Counted from the first letter of the stretch, positions 39,546 through 52,226 are shown. The stretch is 64,000 nt of DNA from Brienomyrus brachyistius (GCF_023856365.1 NC_064534.1:13040536-13104535), one strand, 5' to 3'. Notes: generated from the sequence alone by a model not told the origin. Program-made: numbers and translations.

Positions 39546-40943
39546 GAGAGATATTTGATGCATTTTCTTCCCTGTACAGATCCTGGGTCACCTTGATGGT
39601 TTGGAAAAGGAGACGCCTGTATCCGATTAATCCAGAACTTAGCAGAAGATTTTTCAAAAATTATTGCACATAATGGTTTTCTCTGTGAGAGTCGGCGACG
39701 TGACGTCAGTGTGTTCTCCACTTTCAGGCCTCCATGTAGAGCCACACGGCGAGCTTTTGGGAGCATCAGGGGAAGGTACCGGCGCGTGTGAGATCTGCGA
39801 TTGAAACCCGCGTCTGATTAGCTCTGTCGTGTGAAACGCCAGTGAGAAACTCAAAACAAATGTGGACAGCGTCTGAAAACAGATCTAGCTTGGTTTCAGG
39901 CCATGCAGAAATGCAGTCTGAGGTTGGATGCACAGGACGTTTCCATGACGGAGCATTGATCAACTGGCTGTACTGGCCCCGCTTGAAGTCTCCGCACCAC
40001 TAAGCTCTTCGTGTTTAAACTGCATTGTGACGGATAGAAAAATTCTTGGGTTGAGATTAAAGGGAAAAGAAAATTGCGGGGTACTTGTCATGCAAATAAA
40101 CGAAGTAAAGCCCTGATGAATCAAGTGGCCAATGACTGAGCAGACAGGAGTCCTCGTAAACAGCTTCCCCATCACATTCGTTGTCTCCACTGTTGTCTGA
40201 GGCTTGATTAAAGTATTTTCAATAAAAGGATGTGCCCTTTCTTTCTATGTTTGCTCATCAACAAAAATAACGTCAGTTTAGGCCATTTCTGGGAGTTTAT
40301 TGAGAACGGCTTGCTGTCTTATAATCCTTTATATTTGTAAAAGATGGCTGTAATCTTCCACATTCGTTAGGGAATCCTTCTGCTGCCTGTTCCTTTTACT
40401 TCAACCAGACAGTTTTGGGTTAATTGTGGCGAATATGAATGTACTCATATCCTAAACATTTTTGATTCAGGTGGTGTTGTGTGCAGCACAAAATTGCCAC
40501 AGAAATATGGGGCGACACTGGTTTCCTATAAAAATATTCTTACAGCCTTAATGGTTAAAGACAGACAAACAAACATACAAACATTAAAATGATTCATTGT
40601 GACATTTTGCCCAATGCTCTACCTTCCAAACCTGTAGGCTCCGGCAGCCAAGGAAGAACAAGACGTGATACCTAATCACGGTAAATTCCTTGGATAGAGA
40701 CTTGGAGGCATGATTTTAGTGCTGTGGATGGTGGGAAATTAAGTGGCACGATGAGAACTACGGTCTGGCATTGCCCCCTAGAGACAGGAACAAACAGGTT
40801 GCAAAAAGAAAAAAAACAAGAACACCTTTTTAAGTTTTCCATGCACCCGAAAGCACCAACAGCGCCCTCTGGTGCCTAAGATATTTGGTGTATATTTATA
40901 TGGACCATCAGTCACGAGTATTTTTTTTTTTTTTTTTACGAAT
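39546..40943. other. Intergenic DNA downstream of anxa4, no gene seen
   Basis: Nothing beyond ordinary sequence and the T17 tract at 40921-40937. Confidence 0.5.
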
Positions 40944-40949
40944 TTTATT
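40944..40949 (-). terminator. Candidate anxa4 polyadenylation signal AATAAA
   Basis: AATAAA on the minus strand lies 113 nt beyond the anxa4 stop codon. Five bases further on is a genomic A17 tract (T17 on plus, 40921-40937). This would give a very short 3'UTR. The A-tract could also prime oligo-dT falsely, so cDNA ends here would need care. Confidence 0.4.
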
Positions 40950-41061
40950 AGGCTACCAAGTAGTAGAAAACTGCATCAATAATAAAGGTAATGGAAGAGG
41001 ATAGACTTCTGGGAGCCTCTGGTCACCGACAGTAATGACATCACAGCTGCCCCAGGCTCAT

Positions 41062-44000
41062 TCATTTGCCCCCTCCCCCGCAGAGCTCCAGCAGAATGGT
41101 GCGGTAATCACCTGAAGTGTCGTCCTGCCAAACAGAGGAACACTTTTAGGGCAGGGGTCAGACAGGGAGCAGGTTTTCACTCCGGATGCTCAGTGCCACC
41201 CTGTGACTCAGCTGTCACCCTGGTGCCACAGCGAGTGCAAACAGCACCACACCTTGATGTAGGAGTAGAGGCTCTTGCCACACAACATGGCAAACTCCGG
41301 CTTAATGTACATCATGTCGACCTCAGCACGGGACACCATGATTCTGATCAAGGTGCCGTCGGCGGTGCCTGCCCCCTGTGAACACAAAGGTGGGTAGGGT
41401 GAGGAGAGAGGCTCTGCTTTACAGCAGACACATGCCTCACGCTGACAGGCAGTTGGGTCTCCACGGCTCCAACAGCTCCGCGTCAGCAGGAGTGATCGGG
41501 GAGGTATGTTACCTTCATGGATTTGTAGAGCTGCTCCGCAAAGAATGCCGGCTTTTTCTTGATGCAGCTTACTGAAACAACAAAACCCTTAATGAGAGCC
41601 CTCTTCTCCGACATCACCTTAATTAAACTACCATTTACATCTATGAAATAAAAATTTCCCAGAATTCCAAATGTAAAGCATTGCTCACACCTGTATAACA
41701 GGAAAATGAACAGACATTGAAATGGATTCTTTCCCAGTGTAATATTTGGAAATTTTATGGATACAGTTTTTTTTGTGTTTTGTGAGTTAAGAGAATTGCA
41801 AGTGAAGATTTTGGCAAAGTCGGTATTTCAGTAAGTATGAACGACAGGAGTGATTCGAGGATTTGACCCTTGGAGAGGATCAGTCCATAAGAAATGCAGG
41901 ATATAATCACTAACTGGATTTAGAATAATGTTTTTCAAATAATAGCTGAGAGAAAAAATAGGGTGTCAAAACTGCCCCTCAATGTCTAGAATTATCTATG
42001 CTGAACGGTGACATGGACCTTTATCGCTTTCATTTCCTGGTCATGTTTATCAAAATCTTCTTTGATTAGCAATTGCTGGGATGGACTTGCAGGCATTCCT
42101 AAGAGTGAATGTTGGGTTGGGATGAACAGATCTGGATGTTTTTGCCACCCGGTTAAAGAATATTCATAACAACAAAGACCTATAGCCAGGAAGATGCTCT
42201 CCAGGTTGCCGGACATCTCTCTCTTGATGCTCTCTTCAATGTCCCGGCCAGAGATCCTCTTATAATCTTGAAACACTACGCAAACAGGCAATGAGAGAGG
42301 AAGTCAAGTCACCAGCACAGACCATCAACAGCCCATTGCCCAATGGCATAAACACACACCCATAATTATGCGATTATTAGTAATGTGGTCGTCAAGGTCC
42401 AACAGCATTAATATATACCTATACTTTTAAGTGGTCATTAATAATGTGGTAATCATGGCCCAACAGCATAAATACCTACATATTTAATATCATGGTCATT
42501 AAGGGCAATTAGCAGTTGCTTAACACATGAATCACTTAGTGGTAGGACTTTCTAACCACTATTAACTACAATAAAAGTCCTGCAGACTGGAATTACCCAA
42601 CGTTGGCCCAGTGCCATTGTGGAAGACCTGGCAGGGGCGGCCATTTACCTCGGAGGAGGTGATTCCTGTTTCTGACGCACAGCACAGTCAGGAATGTGGC
42701 CTCGTCGGTGCCCCACTGCGCCTCTCCAGCCTCAAAAATATCCTACAAAAGCACGGAGAGCAGTTACGGTCGTGCATATTATTCTGTAAGTGGCGATGTG
42801 TGCTTTGTTGCAAGCCGGCCTTGCAGTGCTGCCTGAGGATTTGCACCTTGGCATCCTGCAAGGCCTGCGCCTCATTGACAAAGGAGCCGTGGTCGCGTCC
42901 AGCCTGACATGTTGGTGAAGGAAGAGAAACATTGGTCAGCTTTGCAGTTAGCAGTTAGCAGGCAGATGCAAACACAGGTCTGTATGGCTACATAAGGAGG
43001 GATCGTTCTAACTCTGCGGTGAAGCTTCCTTTTTTGCACTGTGATATGAATCAATACAATACAACTTTCGGTTTAACATGATTGGTATTTAACCAGGCTA
43101 AAAGAGGTATTTCCTTATTATTAAAGTATTATATTATAATCATATTTGTATGGGATTTAAGAGTTGTAAATTACTTCAATGAACTAAAACCAAATCTATA
43201 TTTTTAAGTATCAGCATAGAGGATTTTTCGTGATCTTGGGATCTTGGCCCGGCATCAGGATCACTGTTACCGTCAACAGGGACACCAGAACTCTCTGGAA
43301 CATTCCAGAAGTGTCCCCACAGATGTCCTCCTCCAGGCTCCTGCCATATTCTGCACAGGGTACCACAATGAGGTACACATGGAAGAATCAGGGCATATTT
43401 CAGTTCTTTCCTTATTTAAATATATTTATAACATTTAAGTACTTAAAATTATGGCAAAAAAACATGACACTGACATTACGCGTCTAGCAGAGGAAAGGAG
43501 CAGTCAGACTGATGGGAAGAGCAAGGCACCGTGATGGTCTTACCATTCCATCATCAACAGGGTCGTGTTCCATTACAGATCGTCACATATCAAAGAATGT
43601 TTACCTTTGTTGTATGTGGCTTTAATAGCCTCTATTTCTTCACCACTTCTAGAGGCTAGGATTTCGATGAGGCAAGCTTCATCTGTCCCAGCTCCCTATT
43701 GGGGCATCAGAAAAGATCCCACCTTTGTTCCATGCTCAAAAAGATTGGCAGGTAAGAAGTAATGATGGCTTTGCAAGAGAAATAACAGAACTTTGCATAC
43801 GGCATTAGTGTTATATGAGCACATCCCTGCATCGTACTGGGCGACCTCTGACCTTAATGGCATTTCTCAACTCGTAGGAGTCATAGACAGGAGGCGGCAT
43901 CAGCAAACCCAGTACCACTTTCTCAAAGTTTCCAGACAGCTCTGACTTCAATTCATCCACCAGGTTCTGGAGAAGAGGACATGCGGGGGCAGACATGTGA

Positions 44001-47000
44001 AATCTAGGGTAGCTGACATGGAATAATGGATGAGATGTGGATACTTCCCCATAACCACAATGGTAATGTTGACATCAGGTAATATTATCATGAAATGAGA
44101 CACAAACACTGGACATGAAACTAGTATCTCCACACATTATATTGACCAATTTGTTGGTTTATCAATGTTTGTTTTTGTTGGGTGTTTAGTAGGTCAAGCA
44201 AGCTTAGTACCATAGAAAAGATTCTGCAAATAATTTCACTGTCACACCCAAGTGGTTCATTGACCAGAAGTCCAACCATGTTGCAGAAGGTGGATCTAGT
44301 CATGCAGGCCAATGAGACATAATAGAGAATACCTCGGTGATATGGAGAGAAACCCAACGGAGCACGTTATGGATTTTTTAAGAAGAAGCACATTAACACT
44401 GGGCTAGGCATATCTGTTTCTCCTGGATAAGTCCATAACTCAGGGGCTCCATGCTTCTCCATATGCCCTGTGCCACCTCTTTCAACCTTCGATACAATAT
44501 GCAGACTGAAGGGCATGTCTTGACTGGCTCATACGTACATGACAGCTAAAGGTCTGCGAAGCTCTTAATTGAAAGATAATATTCAATGTCAGACAATTTC
44601 ATTTCAAGGAATTACCAGACTAAGTGTGAAAAGTCTTTTGTAGAAGAAAGAATTTACCCTGGATCACAGTATGACAATGAACTTATTTCATCCCTATTAA
44701 TCATTATAAAAATCTTTGACTAATTGATTAAAATAAGATATGTCCTACTAAAAAGCAGCTCTTGTTTCACAACCCGGATCCAACCTTCAAAATGACAGCC
44801 TCAGTATCTTGTTTTGTTGGATTTTAGATAAGGCCTGCTGACCTTTGACCTCTTGATGGACAGTATTTGTTTAATCGATATGGCCGTGCAAGTCTCCACC
44901 TGTACGGCACACATCCCCTCTCTGTTAGGATTAATCATTAACCCTCCCTACCCCAATAACAGCGCTCAACTCTCTGTCAACAGTACGCTTCTATTTCCTC
45001 ATTTCGTAAGAACAAAATTTCAATTTCCCATCCATAAACTGCTGCTATCGCTGGCAGAGGGAGAGGCTTTTAGATTCCTCTTACCTAACTGACTTGATTT
45101 CTTATTTTTTGCACATCCTGATAATAAAACACACTTTACTTATCATTCTTATGATCTGCTATACCTTCCCAAATGAACGTTTGAAAGCCTCCTTGATGAG
45201 CTGCCTCTGTGCATTTGTGCGGTGGGCCAGGACCTCAGTAATGGCCCCCTCATTGGTGCCTGGGGGAAGAACACTCTTGTTATCCTGGAAGCAGCATCAG
45301 ACCCCTGACTACGATGTGCTGCTATGTCACATGGCTGCTAGCGCCGTCGGCCTCCTAATCCTCCATACAGTAAGCAGGCGTAACTTATGCTCCTTAAAAT
45401 ACTCCCTTCTTTATTATTATGGACCTTGGAAAAACAGGCTGCATTAAGAATGTTTTTGCGAGATGCCGGATGACTTCTGCAGACTCCCTGAAACCGTATG
45501 TTAAACCAATATGACGAACTGGAATATGACAGCTCTGACTGGGATCTAGTAAACAGTGGGAAAAAAACCAAGAACAATGACAATTAGGCTGAAGGTTCTG
45601 CATCTGCTTTGTTTTTCCGGAAATCTTCACTAAATGACATCTGTATACTACTCAGTTTGTCCACCACGGCATCGGGATTCGATTTGAGCCGCGCAAGCAA
45701 TTACAAGCAGAGAAGGTGCTGGCTCATTCTTCAATGAAGCGCAGAGGGATAAATGAAGGATAATAACACACAAACACAAAGGAACGTCCCTCCGAATGAG
45801 TGCGGCGGGAATCGCTGCCTTGGCACCCACACACGTTTCTTCAGCTGTGTGTCTTTAGCATTTAAATCATTCCACGCGGAAAGGCATACCTCTGGGTTCC
45901 CCCACACGGCGTTCCAGACGTTTGAATTTATTTTGATTTATCGCACATTTCTATGGTAACTTCAACTCCTGAGTAAATCCTCTTTTTCATTGGATTGACA
46001 TTGGATTCAGAAACACGTGATGCGTAGTGGACGTTATGCATTGTGGTTTAACATTTAATAAAGATACTTTGACTAACATGGACAATGGGCCATGGGGCCA
46101 CAATGGGCCACAATGGGGGGCCAATAAGAAGTAGTGAGAAATAAAACAAAATATCACATGGCAATTAGGGGGCTTGTTCCCTAAAGTCTATATCATACAG
46201 GTTTGGCAGGTGCTACAATGTCACTTCACGCCCTTTCTGGTTCCCTTAACAAATGCTCAGCAATCCTGTCACTGCTCAGTGAAATTACCTTTTGTTAATC
46301 ACTCACCTATTCCCTTCATGGCTCCCCTCAGCTTCTTGGCATCTGCCTCGGGGTTGAAGCTCTCAGATACAACAATTGTCCCATGAGTGCCCATCTGTAG
46401 GTACACATTCAGTGACATGCAGCCCGAGGACAACAGTTTAAAACCACTAGATTCTGAATGACTGGGATAACACTGAACGGCTGAACTCACACTCATTCGA
46501 CTCATCTAGTTACTCGTGAAATAATTATCCATCTCTCCATCTTCCAAAACCATTCATCCAGTACAAGTACTTGATGAGACTGAAACTTGTCCCAAGAAGC
46601 ACAGAGCACAAAGTAGGGGGCACCCTGTACGGGATACCATCAATTGGGCTGACACTCCCAAAATTGCACACTATGGACAATTTAGAGACACCGATTCACT
46701 ATAATTGCATGTTTTGGACTGCTGCAGGAAACCGCAGCATATATAGGGAGAACATGCAAACTCCATCAAGTAATTATACTGTTATTTAATTGTATTCGTA
46801 GGATGAAGTATCGTCTGCTAGTATGCTTATAACGAGCATATAAAAACAGAAAATAAGTACTGCAAGCAGAAGAGGAATACATGTCAGAGGAGAAGGAGTG
46901 TGTGGTTGGCTTGGAAATACAAGTATTTGTACTCATTAGAGTGATTATGGGGCTGGTATGTAAAATTAATCACATTTACAAAGGAGGGAAAAAAAACATA

Positions 47001-47226
47001 CAGTGAGTGTATAAGTCATAAAACAATATTTTAGTTTTAAACATGTGATACTGGGACATAATGAGGGTTTGTTGTCGGATTGTCGAAAGTACGTTCATTT
47101 AAATTCTGAGATTCACAAGTTAAACAGGAAAATATACAATGACAGACATCGCTGAGACAACACTTACCGCTGCCATGTTGAAAGAGATACTGTCACAAAG
47201 GTTGCAAGTAGATGATTCTGGGTTTG
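41062..47226 (-). CDS. anxa4: Annexin A4, 12 coding exons, complete (322 aa)
   Basis: Annexins bind acidic phospholipids on the cytosolic face of membranes when calcium rises. Coding exons, 5' to 3' on the minus strand: 47226-47168 (5'UTR, ATG at 47176), 46394-46307, 45259-45165, 43966-43853, 43695-43605, 43350-43271, 42903-42847, 42742-42649, 42275-42180, 41571-41513, 41375-41253, 41124-41062 (stop TGA 41064-41062). All introns are GT-AG and every phase joins; total coding length is 969 nt. Four annexin repeats are visible. Type II calcium sites (G-x-G-T plus an acidic residue 39 positions on) are at G31-T34/E73, G103-T106/D145 and G262-T265/D304. Repeat III has Q-W-G-T with E229, so it lacks the first Gly, as is usual in this subfamily. 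Exon lengths and sequence fit annexin A4 best (short tail MAA-MGTHG, YKRIS motif in repeat [11 protein letters not shown]); A3 and A5 are less likely. The aak1 neighbour supports A4 over A3, whose neighbour is bmp2k. The C-terminus is LCGGGGK rather than the usual LCGGDD. The start has a good context (AACATGG). Confidence 0.96.
42325..42510. repeat. Degenerate ~60-bp tandem repeat in an anxa4 intron
   Basis: About three diverged copies of a unit containing 'CCAACAGCATAAATACC' and 'GTGGTCATTAATAATGTGG' follow one another between coding exons 8 and 9 of anxa4. Copies differ by substitutions and small indels. No function is apparent. Confidence 0.5.
46528..46790 (-). mobile_element. SINE-type retroposon copy, minus orientation, in anxa4 intron
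   Basis: The stretch begins with a CATC-rich edge, which is an (ATGG)n tail on the minus strand. It contains the family segments 'CAATTTAGAGACACC' and 'GGGAGAACATGCAAACTCC'. It is a diverged copy of the family also present at about 9950, 21668, 25799, 47540, 54740 and 55575. It lies between the first two coding exons of anxa4. Confidence 0.6.
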
Positions 47227-47539
47227 CTGGAAGAGGAAGAGGCTACAGCCTGACTGACTGGGGAAAACACAAAATCTTTCAAGTCATATGGACAGGGGTT
47301 TATGTCCCTAAATGCAATCTGCCTTATCACTGTATTTATGATTTAGGTCACATGCAAATGCAACTGGTACAGAAGTGCTACTCTCTACTTCTGCTGTTGT
47401 TCAGCACCATCTTATCTGAAAATCCTAGTCTACATCAGACTCTGTACACAAATAACATTGATATTGAACTGATAAAATTACTAATTTACTTTTACAACTT
47501 CTCATATCCATTTAGGTAGAGCACCTAATCCAAGCAGAA

Positions 47540-47822
47540 ATTCTACTCAGTCAAATAGACCTTCTGCACAGGATGGTACTCTGTACGGTGATCGAATGCA
47601 ACCTGTTTACGTGGGACATTTCCTTCAAAATATCTTTCATTATTAATAAATACCCAACAAAAAATATTGACAATATAGAGACACCATGCATTTTTTTTTT
47701 GAATATGGCATGTCTTGGGACTGTGGGATGAAACCTGCATGAGTGCAGATAAAACATGCAATTTAAGCCTACACGAGCCAGGAGGTGTCACGTGGTATCC
47801 ATTGAACTACCGCGCCACAAAA
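47540..47822 (-). mobile_element. Diverged copy of the same SINE family, minus orientation
   Basis: It shares 'ATAGAGACACC', 'GGGACTGTGGGATGAAACC' and a terminal 'TGAACTACCGCGCCAC' that matches the tRNA-like head of the family read in reverse. It lies in the intron between the presumed noncoding exon and the ATG exon of anxa4. Limits are approximate. Confidence 0.5.
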
Positions 47823-48494
47823 TCTGAATGAGATTACATGCCTAATAGCAGTCAATTTGAAATATACTGTTTTTGGCAGTAATGAATGTACGCTCGCGTA
47901 TTATATGAAATTAACGTAACAAATTTAGTAAGTGCTACACGTATCCTCTTCCCTGGGAAAAAAATATGTATTTTTCTGTAATTTAATGCTAATGAATGAT
48001 GCTTTTAAGTCGCTACATCATTTAAATAGGTAAGCCTGCAATTTTCATGAATTACATCAGAATAATCCACAATGTTATTTTACAAGGATTATTTATAATT
48101 CATAAACGTTTGGCACTCGTGAATTAGCTGTGAAGGTTATTAGACAGTACTGATGTTTCAGCAGAGCTGCAAAAATGAAGAGCTTAAAGGTGCACCGTCA
48201 ACAGGACAAAATAAAAATGTACCTGAAGAAAAGGTTTCCACCACATAACTCATAAGGAATATATGGTGTATTTTAGCCAAACTAATTTTTGCGAATATCG
48301 AATTTCATTAGTTTTTCACTGTGAAGGAAATGAGATTGGTTCGTGGCTGTTTCAAGCATATTGTTGCTTCCGAGTATAAAATAAATTTAGGAATAATACA
48401 ATGAAACTGATAATATAATGCAGAGAACTTACATTACACAGTAAATATAACTAACACGTATGTTTAAAAGGGAATTAATTGAATGAGTACTCAC

Positions 48495-48540
48495 TTTTCT
48501 CGTTCTTTATTCAGTGAAAGTCTCGGTGTCGTAATTTAAT
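48495..48540 (-). other. anxa4: Probable noncoding first exon of anxa4
   Basis: On the minus strand a consensus donor (AAAA then GTGAGT) ends a possible exon at 48495. It lies 1.27 kb upstream of the acceptor at 47227 that opens the exon carrying the ATG. A TATA-like element sits about 30 bp upstream of the inferred start, which would give an exon of roughly 45 nt. Annexin genes commonly have a short untranslated first exon. The donor and promoter elements are seen; joining them to the anxa4 transcript is inference. Confidence 0.5.
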
Positions 48541-48561
48541 GAAATGATGAACGGGGTTTGA

Positions 48562-48626
48562 GGTAATATAGGCCGGGGCGTGTATTGACATAAGAGCGAC
48601 AGGTTGGGTAACCGAGGGGGCGGAAG
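48562..48626 (-). promoter_or_regulatory. Probable anxa4 core promoter: TATA-like box and two GC/CACCC boxes
   Basis: Read on the minus strand, CTTCCGCCCCCTCGG (48626-48612) is an Sp1/KLF-type GC box. CACGCCCCGGCC (48582-48571) is a KLF-type box. TATATTA (48570-48564) is a TATA-like element. They lie in the right order just upstream of a consensus splice donor at 48495. Assignment to anxa4 rests on position and strand. Confidence 0.45.
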
Positions 48627-48977
48627 ACGCATGTAAATCAAAACTTGGACGCGCTGAAATAAATGGATATCGATTTTCCCCACAGATTCCATTCAGTTAG
48701 TATTACATTTCATTAAATATTACATGAGAGGCCACGAAACCAGACCCGGATTGCAGAGGTTAATAGAAAAAATGGTACGTGTTTAACATGACGGAGTTAA
48801 TTTAGTTTTGATTGCATAGAAGAAAGAACTCCCAAGAGACTTTGGGGGGTTAAATACCATTTAACTATACGCATCCTTTTTACTATGATTGATACATCTA
48901 TCCCAGTTAAAATTACATTATCGAGGGTATCTAGGGTAAACACATTTAATATAGCGTTAAAACGTGAAAAGTATCAC

Positions 48978-49148
48978 ATTATAACGAGATACCTAAATAT
49001 TACAATATCTCGTTTTAACGAAAAATGAAATTATCTCGTCAAAACGAGAAAGTTTTGTGATATGGTATAATATAATACTAATCTGGTTAAAATGAAATTC
49101 TAAATGATTTTGTTAAACGAAAAGCGTTTCTCCTTATAACGTAATGGG
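48978..49148. repeat. Cluster of short palindromes with core TCTCGTTTTAACGA
   Basis: Copies of 'TATAACGAGAT', 'ATCTCGTTTTAACGA', 'ATCTCGTCAAAACGAGA', 'TGTTAAACGA' and 'CTTATAACG' recur over about 170 bp, alternating in orientation. Each can pair with its neighbour. It lies a few hundred bases upstream of the inferred anxa4 promoter. It resembles dispersed palindromic repeats of fish genomes. Confidence 0.55.
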
Positions 49149-49819
49149 TATGTTATGTTGATTCTTTTACATAATTTGATCACATTTTACTTCATGCTGG
49201 GGACGAGACTATGCACGAATACTAGGAGTTTTACGGTAGTAAATTTATTTGTTCAAATCTTTGTTATGAGGCATATTGTGTCACTCATTCCAATTTGAGA
49301 ATATTCTTCTATATCCGACAAGTAGCCACACAAAGTTTCACCCAGGTCTACAGTGGAATTCAGGAGTTAAGCGGAGGAATTGCTTCTTCCCCCTCAGCTG
49401 TTAGCGTGCTCAGAAACAACCTTACAGCATTGATTCTCCGCCCCACCCACCTCCACACACAACTTCTCACTAAAACTAATCAGAAAATCCCTTTTCTGTG
49501 GATCTGTTTGCGGTTCTTCACCCTAATATGCTGTCTCCTTTCTGGATTACATAACCCGTCACCAGTTTCAAATATAATTTTTCTATGTGCATGCATGAAT
49601 ATTTTATATTCTGAACTGCAGATCTCAAGAGCCGGGCTTAGGAACCATTTGTAGGGTTATTATTAAGGATATGAAATCTGTCATTGACTTTGTTTATGGT
49701 GGGGGGCTTCTGAACTTTTTATTCCGTGTAACCAATTTGCTGGGTAACCTTGAACAGTCCCTAGTGCTTAATTGGAAATTTAGGCTATGTGGGTGTTTGG
49801 AAACAAATGAAAGATTCTC

Positions 49820-50225
49820 AAGATAGCAAGATTCTTTATTGTCATTTCTTTCATAGAGCAGTATGGCAGAAATGAAATAACAGTCCCCTGTGAAGCTCTT
49901 GTGCAAGGTCACATACATTAAATTTACACATTGGACAAGTACAATAATGAAATTAGATGAAATTATCCTTTATTTACCATTTACCTGTACATTGGAATGC
50001 CTCTCTTCATCTACCCCATCTTGCTCTCCACGAGACACACAGAACACATGTAGGCGAGAGCAAGCTGGGGGGCGGGGGGGGCATTGCGCAGGGTCAGCCA
50101 GCGTGCAGCACTCTGGGGGCTGGGGGTTAAGGGCCTTGCTGAAGGGCCCATGAACATGTGACTATTCTGCAGATGCCGAGTGCCCAGGAAAAACTGGTGA
50201 ACCTCTGATCACAGGCACTAATACT
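49820..50225 (-). mobile_element. tRNA-derived SINE (family A), minus orientation
   Basis: Read on the minus strand, it has a tRNA-like head with 'CTGTGATCAGAGG', then 'CACATGTTCATGGGCCC', then the 'AGCAAGGCCCTTAACCCCC' block typical of teleost tRNA SINEs, and a 3' part ending near 'AAATGGTAAATAAAGGAT'. A very similar copy lies at 60855-61113. The part below about 49955 contains 'TTCTTTATTGTCATT', a second common fish repeat motif, and may be a separate insertion. Confidence 0.65.
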
Positions 50226-50681
50226 AATGCAAATGGTAAAATGAAGGATTTATCCTTTTTACTTATTAAAATTACTATAGCATAATATACCCTAGAACAG
50301 AAATTAGATGCTACCCCAATGAAAACCGTGATATGTTTCTTTTTGTGCTCAATATAATATAAAATAATACAGGGTGAGTATTGTGAAAATGGGACACCTG
50401 GCATTAATGCATTTAGAATGATATCAAGTTGGGATTCAAGACATTGAGATGATTCTGCACATTTTTCCAGAAAGCAAATTTTCAGAAAGTATCCCATTTT
50501 AACAACATTCACCCTAACCACAATATAATATAATATAAAACATATTGCATTTGGTGCAAAGCAAAAACCAACCGATCGTTGCAGGGTGCACATAGGGTTA
50601 ATTTAAGGCATATAAGTTGCATCTTTCTAGACAGTGGAAGGAAACTGGAGGATCCAGCAAAAAGCCATGTATACTCAGGGT

Positions 50682-50684
<3 letters not shown>

Positions 50685-50774
<90 letters not shown>
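50685..50774. repeat. (CA)45 microsatellite
   Basis: Ninety bases of uninterrupted CA dinucleotide, the longest pure microsatellite in the window. It lies between the thioesterase gene and anxa4. The long TH/HT and CV/VC reading frames across it come from the repeat and are not genes. Confidence 0.98.
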
Positions 50775-50777
<3 letters not shown>

Positions 50778-51991
50778 CTGCCCAATGTGCCACTCTGCCG
50801 CTAGACCTGTATGATGTGCTGTGTAAATATTGACAGGGCATTTCATACACATGCAGGTGTCACATCACAAGGATTGTGACAGTCTGCTGAATTTAAATAA
50901 CTGCAGCCGCTTTTGCGTGAGCTCAGCATACGCTCCCCAAAACAACCTTTATTATTCTCATCCTTGCTGTTAGACTCACTTATAGTCCATGTGGCACGTT
51001 TGTGAGAAATTTTTAAAAAATGAAGAGGAGTAATTGGAGAAACACTGGTCATGAAAAGACATTAGACTTCAACTGAATGGAAATATTTAGTAATCCACAT
51101 AGACAATACTGAGTAAATGAAAGTGACTGGTCAGCACTGCTTCCTGACTGTTGGTAGGACCACCAACTTATCCCCCAGACTCTGGCAGTGCTATTTGGCT
51201 TGAAAGTTCATTTTCAACTCCTATTGCAAAAACGTCAAATACTGCAATGTGAACTTTTCGTTTATTATTGTTCAACTCCACGTCAAAACACACAATATGT
51301 TCTCAAAAAATAATTATGTAGTCATTATATATTGTATTATGTAATATGATGCAGCGATTATTTTGACATGCAGGAATCACAGAAAGTAAATTAAGCAAAA
51401 TATTTTAACTAAAAGCGATGACGAAGACAGGCTAGCCTACCCCGAGAGGCTAAATGGCGCGTATCCACAGATAACTACGCATTATCGGGTGAGTATGTCA
51501 ACCCTAAACATCTTCTTTTGAGGTGCATTTGCATTGCAGTCAGGCTGTAATGATATTTAAATTCTACTCTGAAATACTGACGGACTGCATTTTCTTTCAC
51601 TTTTAAAGTGAAGTGCTTCCACACAAATGATACTTTCGCTCTGTATTCTCATACGCTATGCACCATCTTATTTCCACTATATTGACAAGCAATCAAGGAG
51701 GAAATTTTTAACTTATGCTTTTTAATAATGGCGTAGTTGTGGCAGTTCTATATAAGTCCACAACAGACTATTTTTTGTAGATGGGTTAGGATGTTTCCTC
51801 ATAGTATGTAAGATGTCATGCAACCTTTGGTCAGACAATAGAAAATATTGCATATAAATTAGAATTAATGCTTATATTTAAAGTAATGCCTAACTTTTGC
51901 TTTGTTGTTTGACTGACCATAGACATATAGCTGACTAGTTAGAGAGAATCCATTCAGAGAACAAGACACGTTTAGGTTACAAAGAGTTATA

Positions 51992-51997
51992 TTTATT
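51992..51997 (-). terminator. Candidate polyadenylation signal AATAAA of the thioesterase gene
   Basis: AATAAA on the minus strand lies 230 nt beyond the stop codon at 52227. It is the first canonical signal I noticed downstream. A 3'UTR of about 250 nt would be ordinary. Confidence 0.5.
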
Positions 51998-52226
51998 AAA
52001 GTATTTCGCTTAGTTAATTTTGAAATAGCTAACCAATATTCATATCACATCAAAGTGTTGAAAATATTGCAAATGTTAATGACACTGTTCCATACAATAC
52101 TGGTATCATAATGTTTGACAAAAATTGATCAGAAAAAAGTTTATCAAGTGTGTCAAAACACATTCACATTACTGATTACTGTACTGATTCCCTAATAAAC
52201 TGGCCAAGGATGGACACAACACCATG

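Larger units (their letters stand above)
49226..51991. other. Intergenic DNA between the thioesterase gene and anxa4
   Basis: Apart from the SINE and the CA repeat, this AT-rich interval shows no exon-like stretch with good splice borders and no RNA gene. Confidence 0.6.

Noticed and set aside
41193..41575. Plus-strand frames opposite the last annexin exons
   Set aside because: Shadows of minus-strand exons; the annexin reading has correct splice phases.
50509..50852. Long TH/HT or CV/VC frames
   Set aside because: Translation of the (CA)45 microsatellite.
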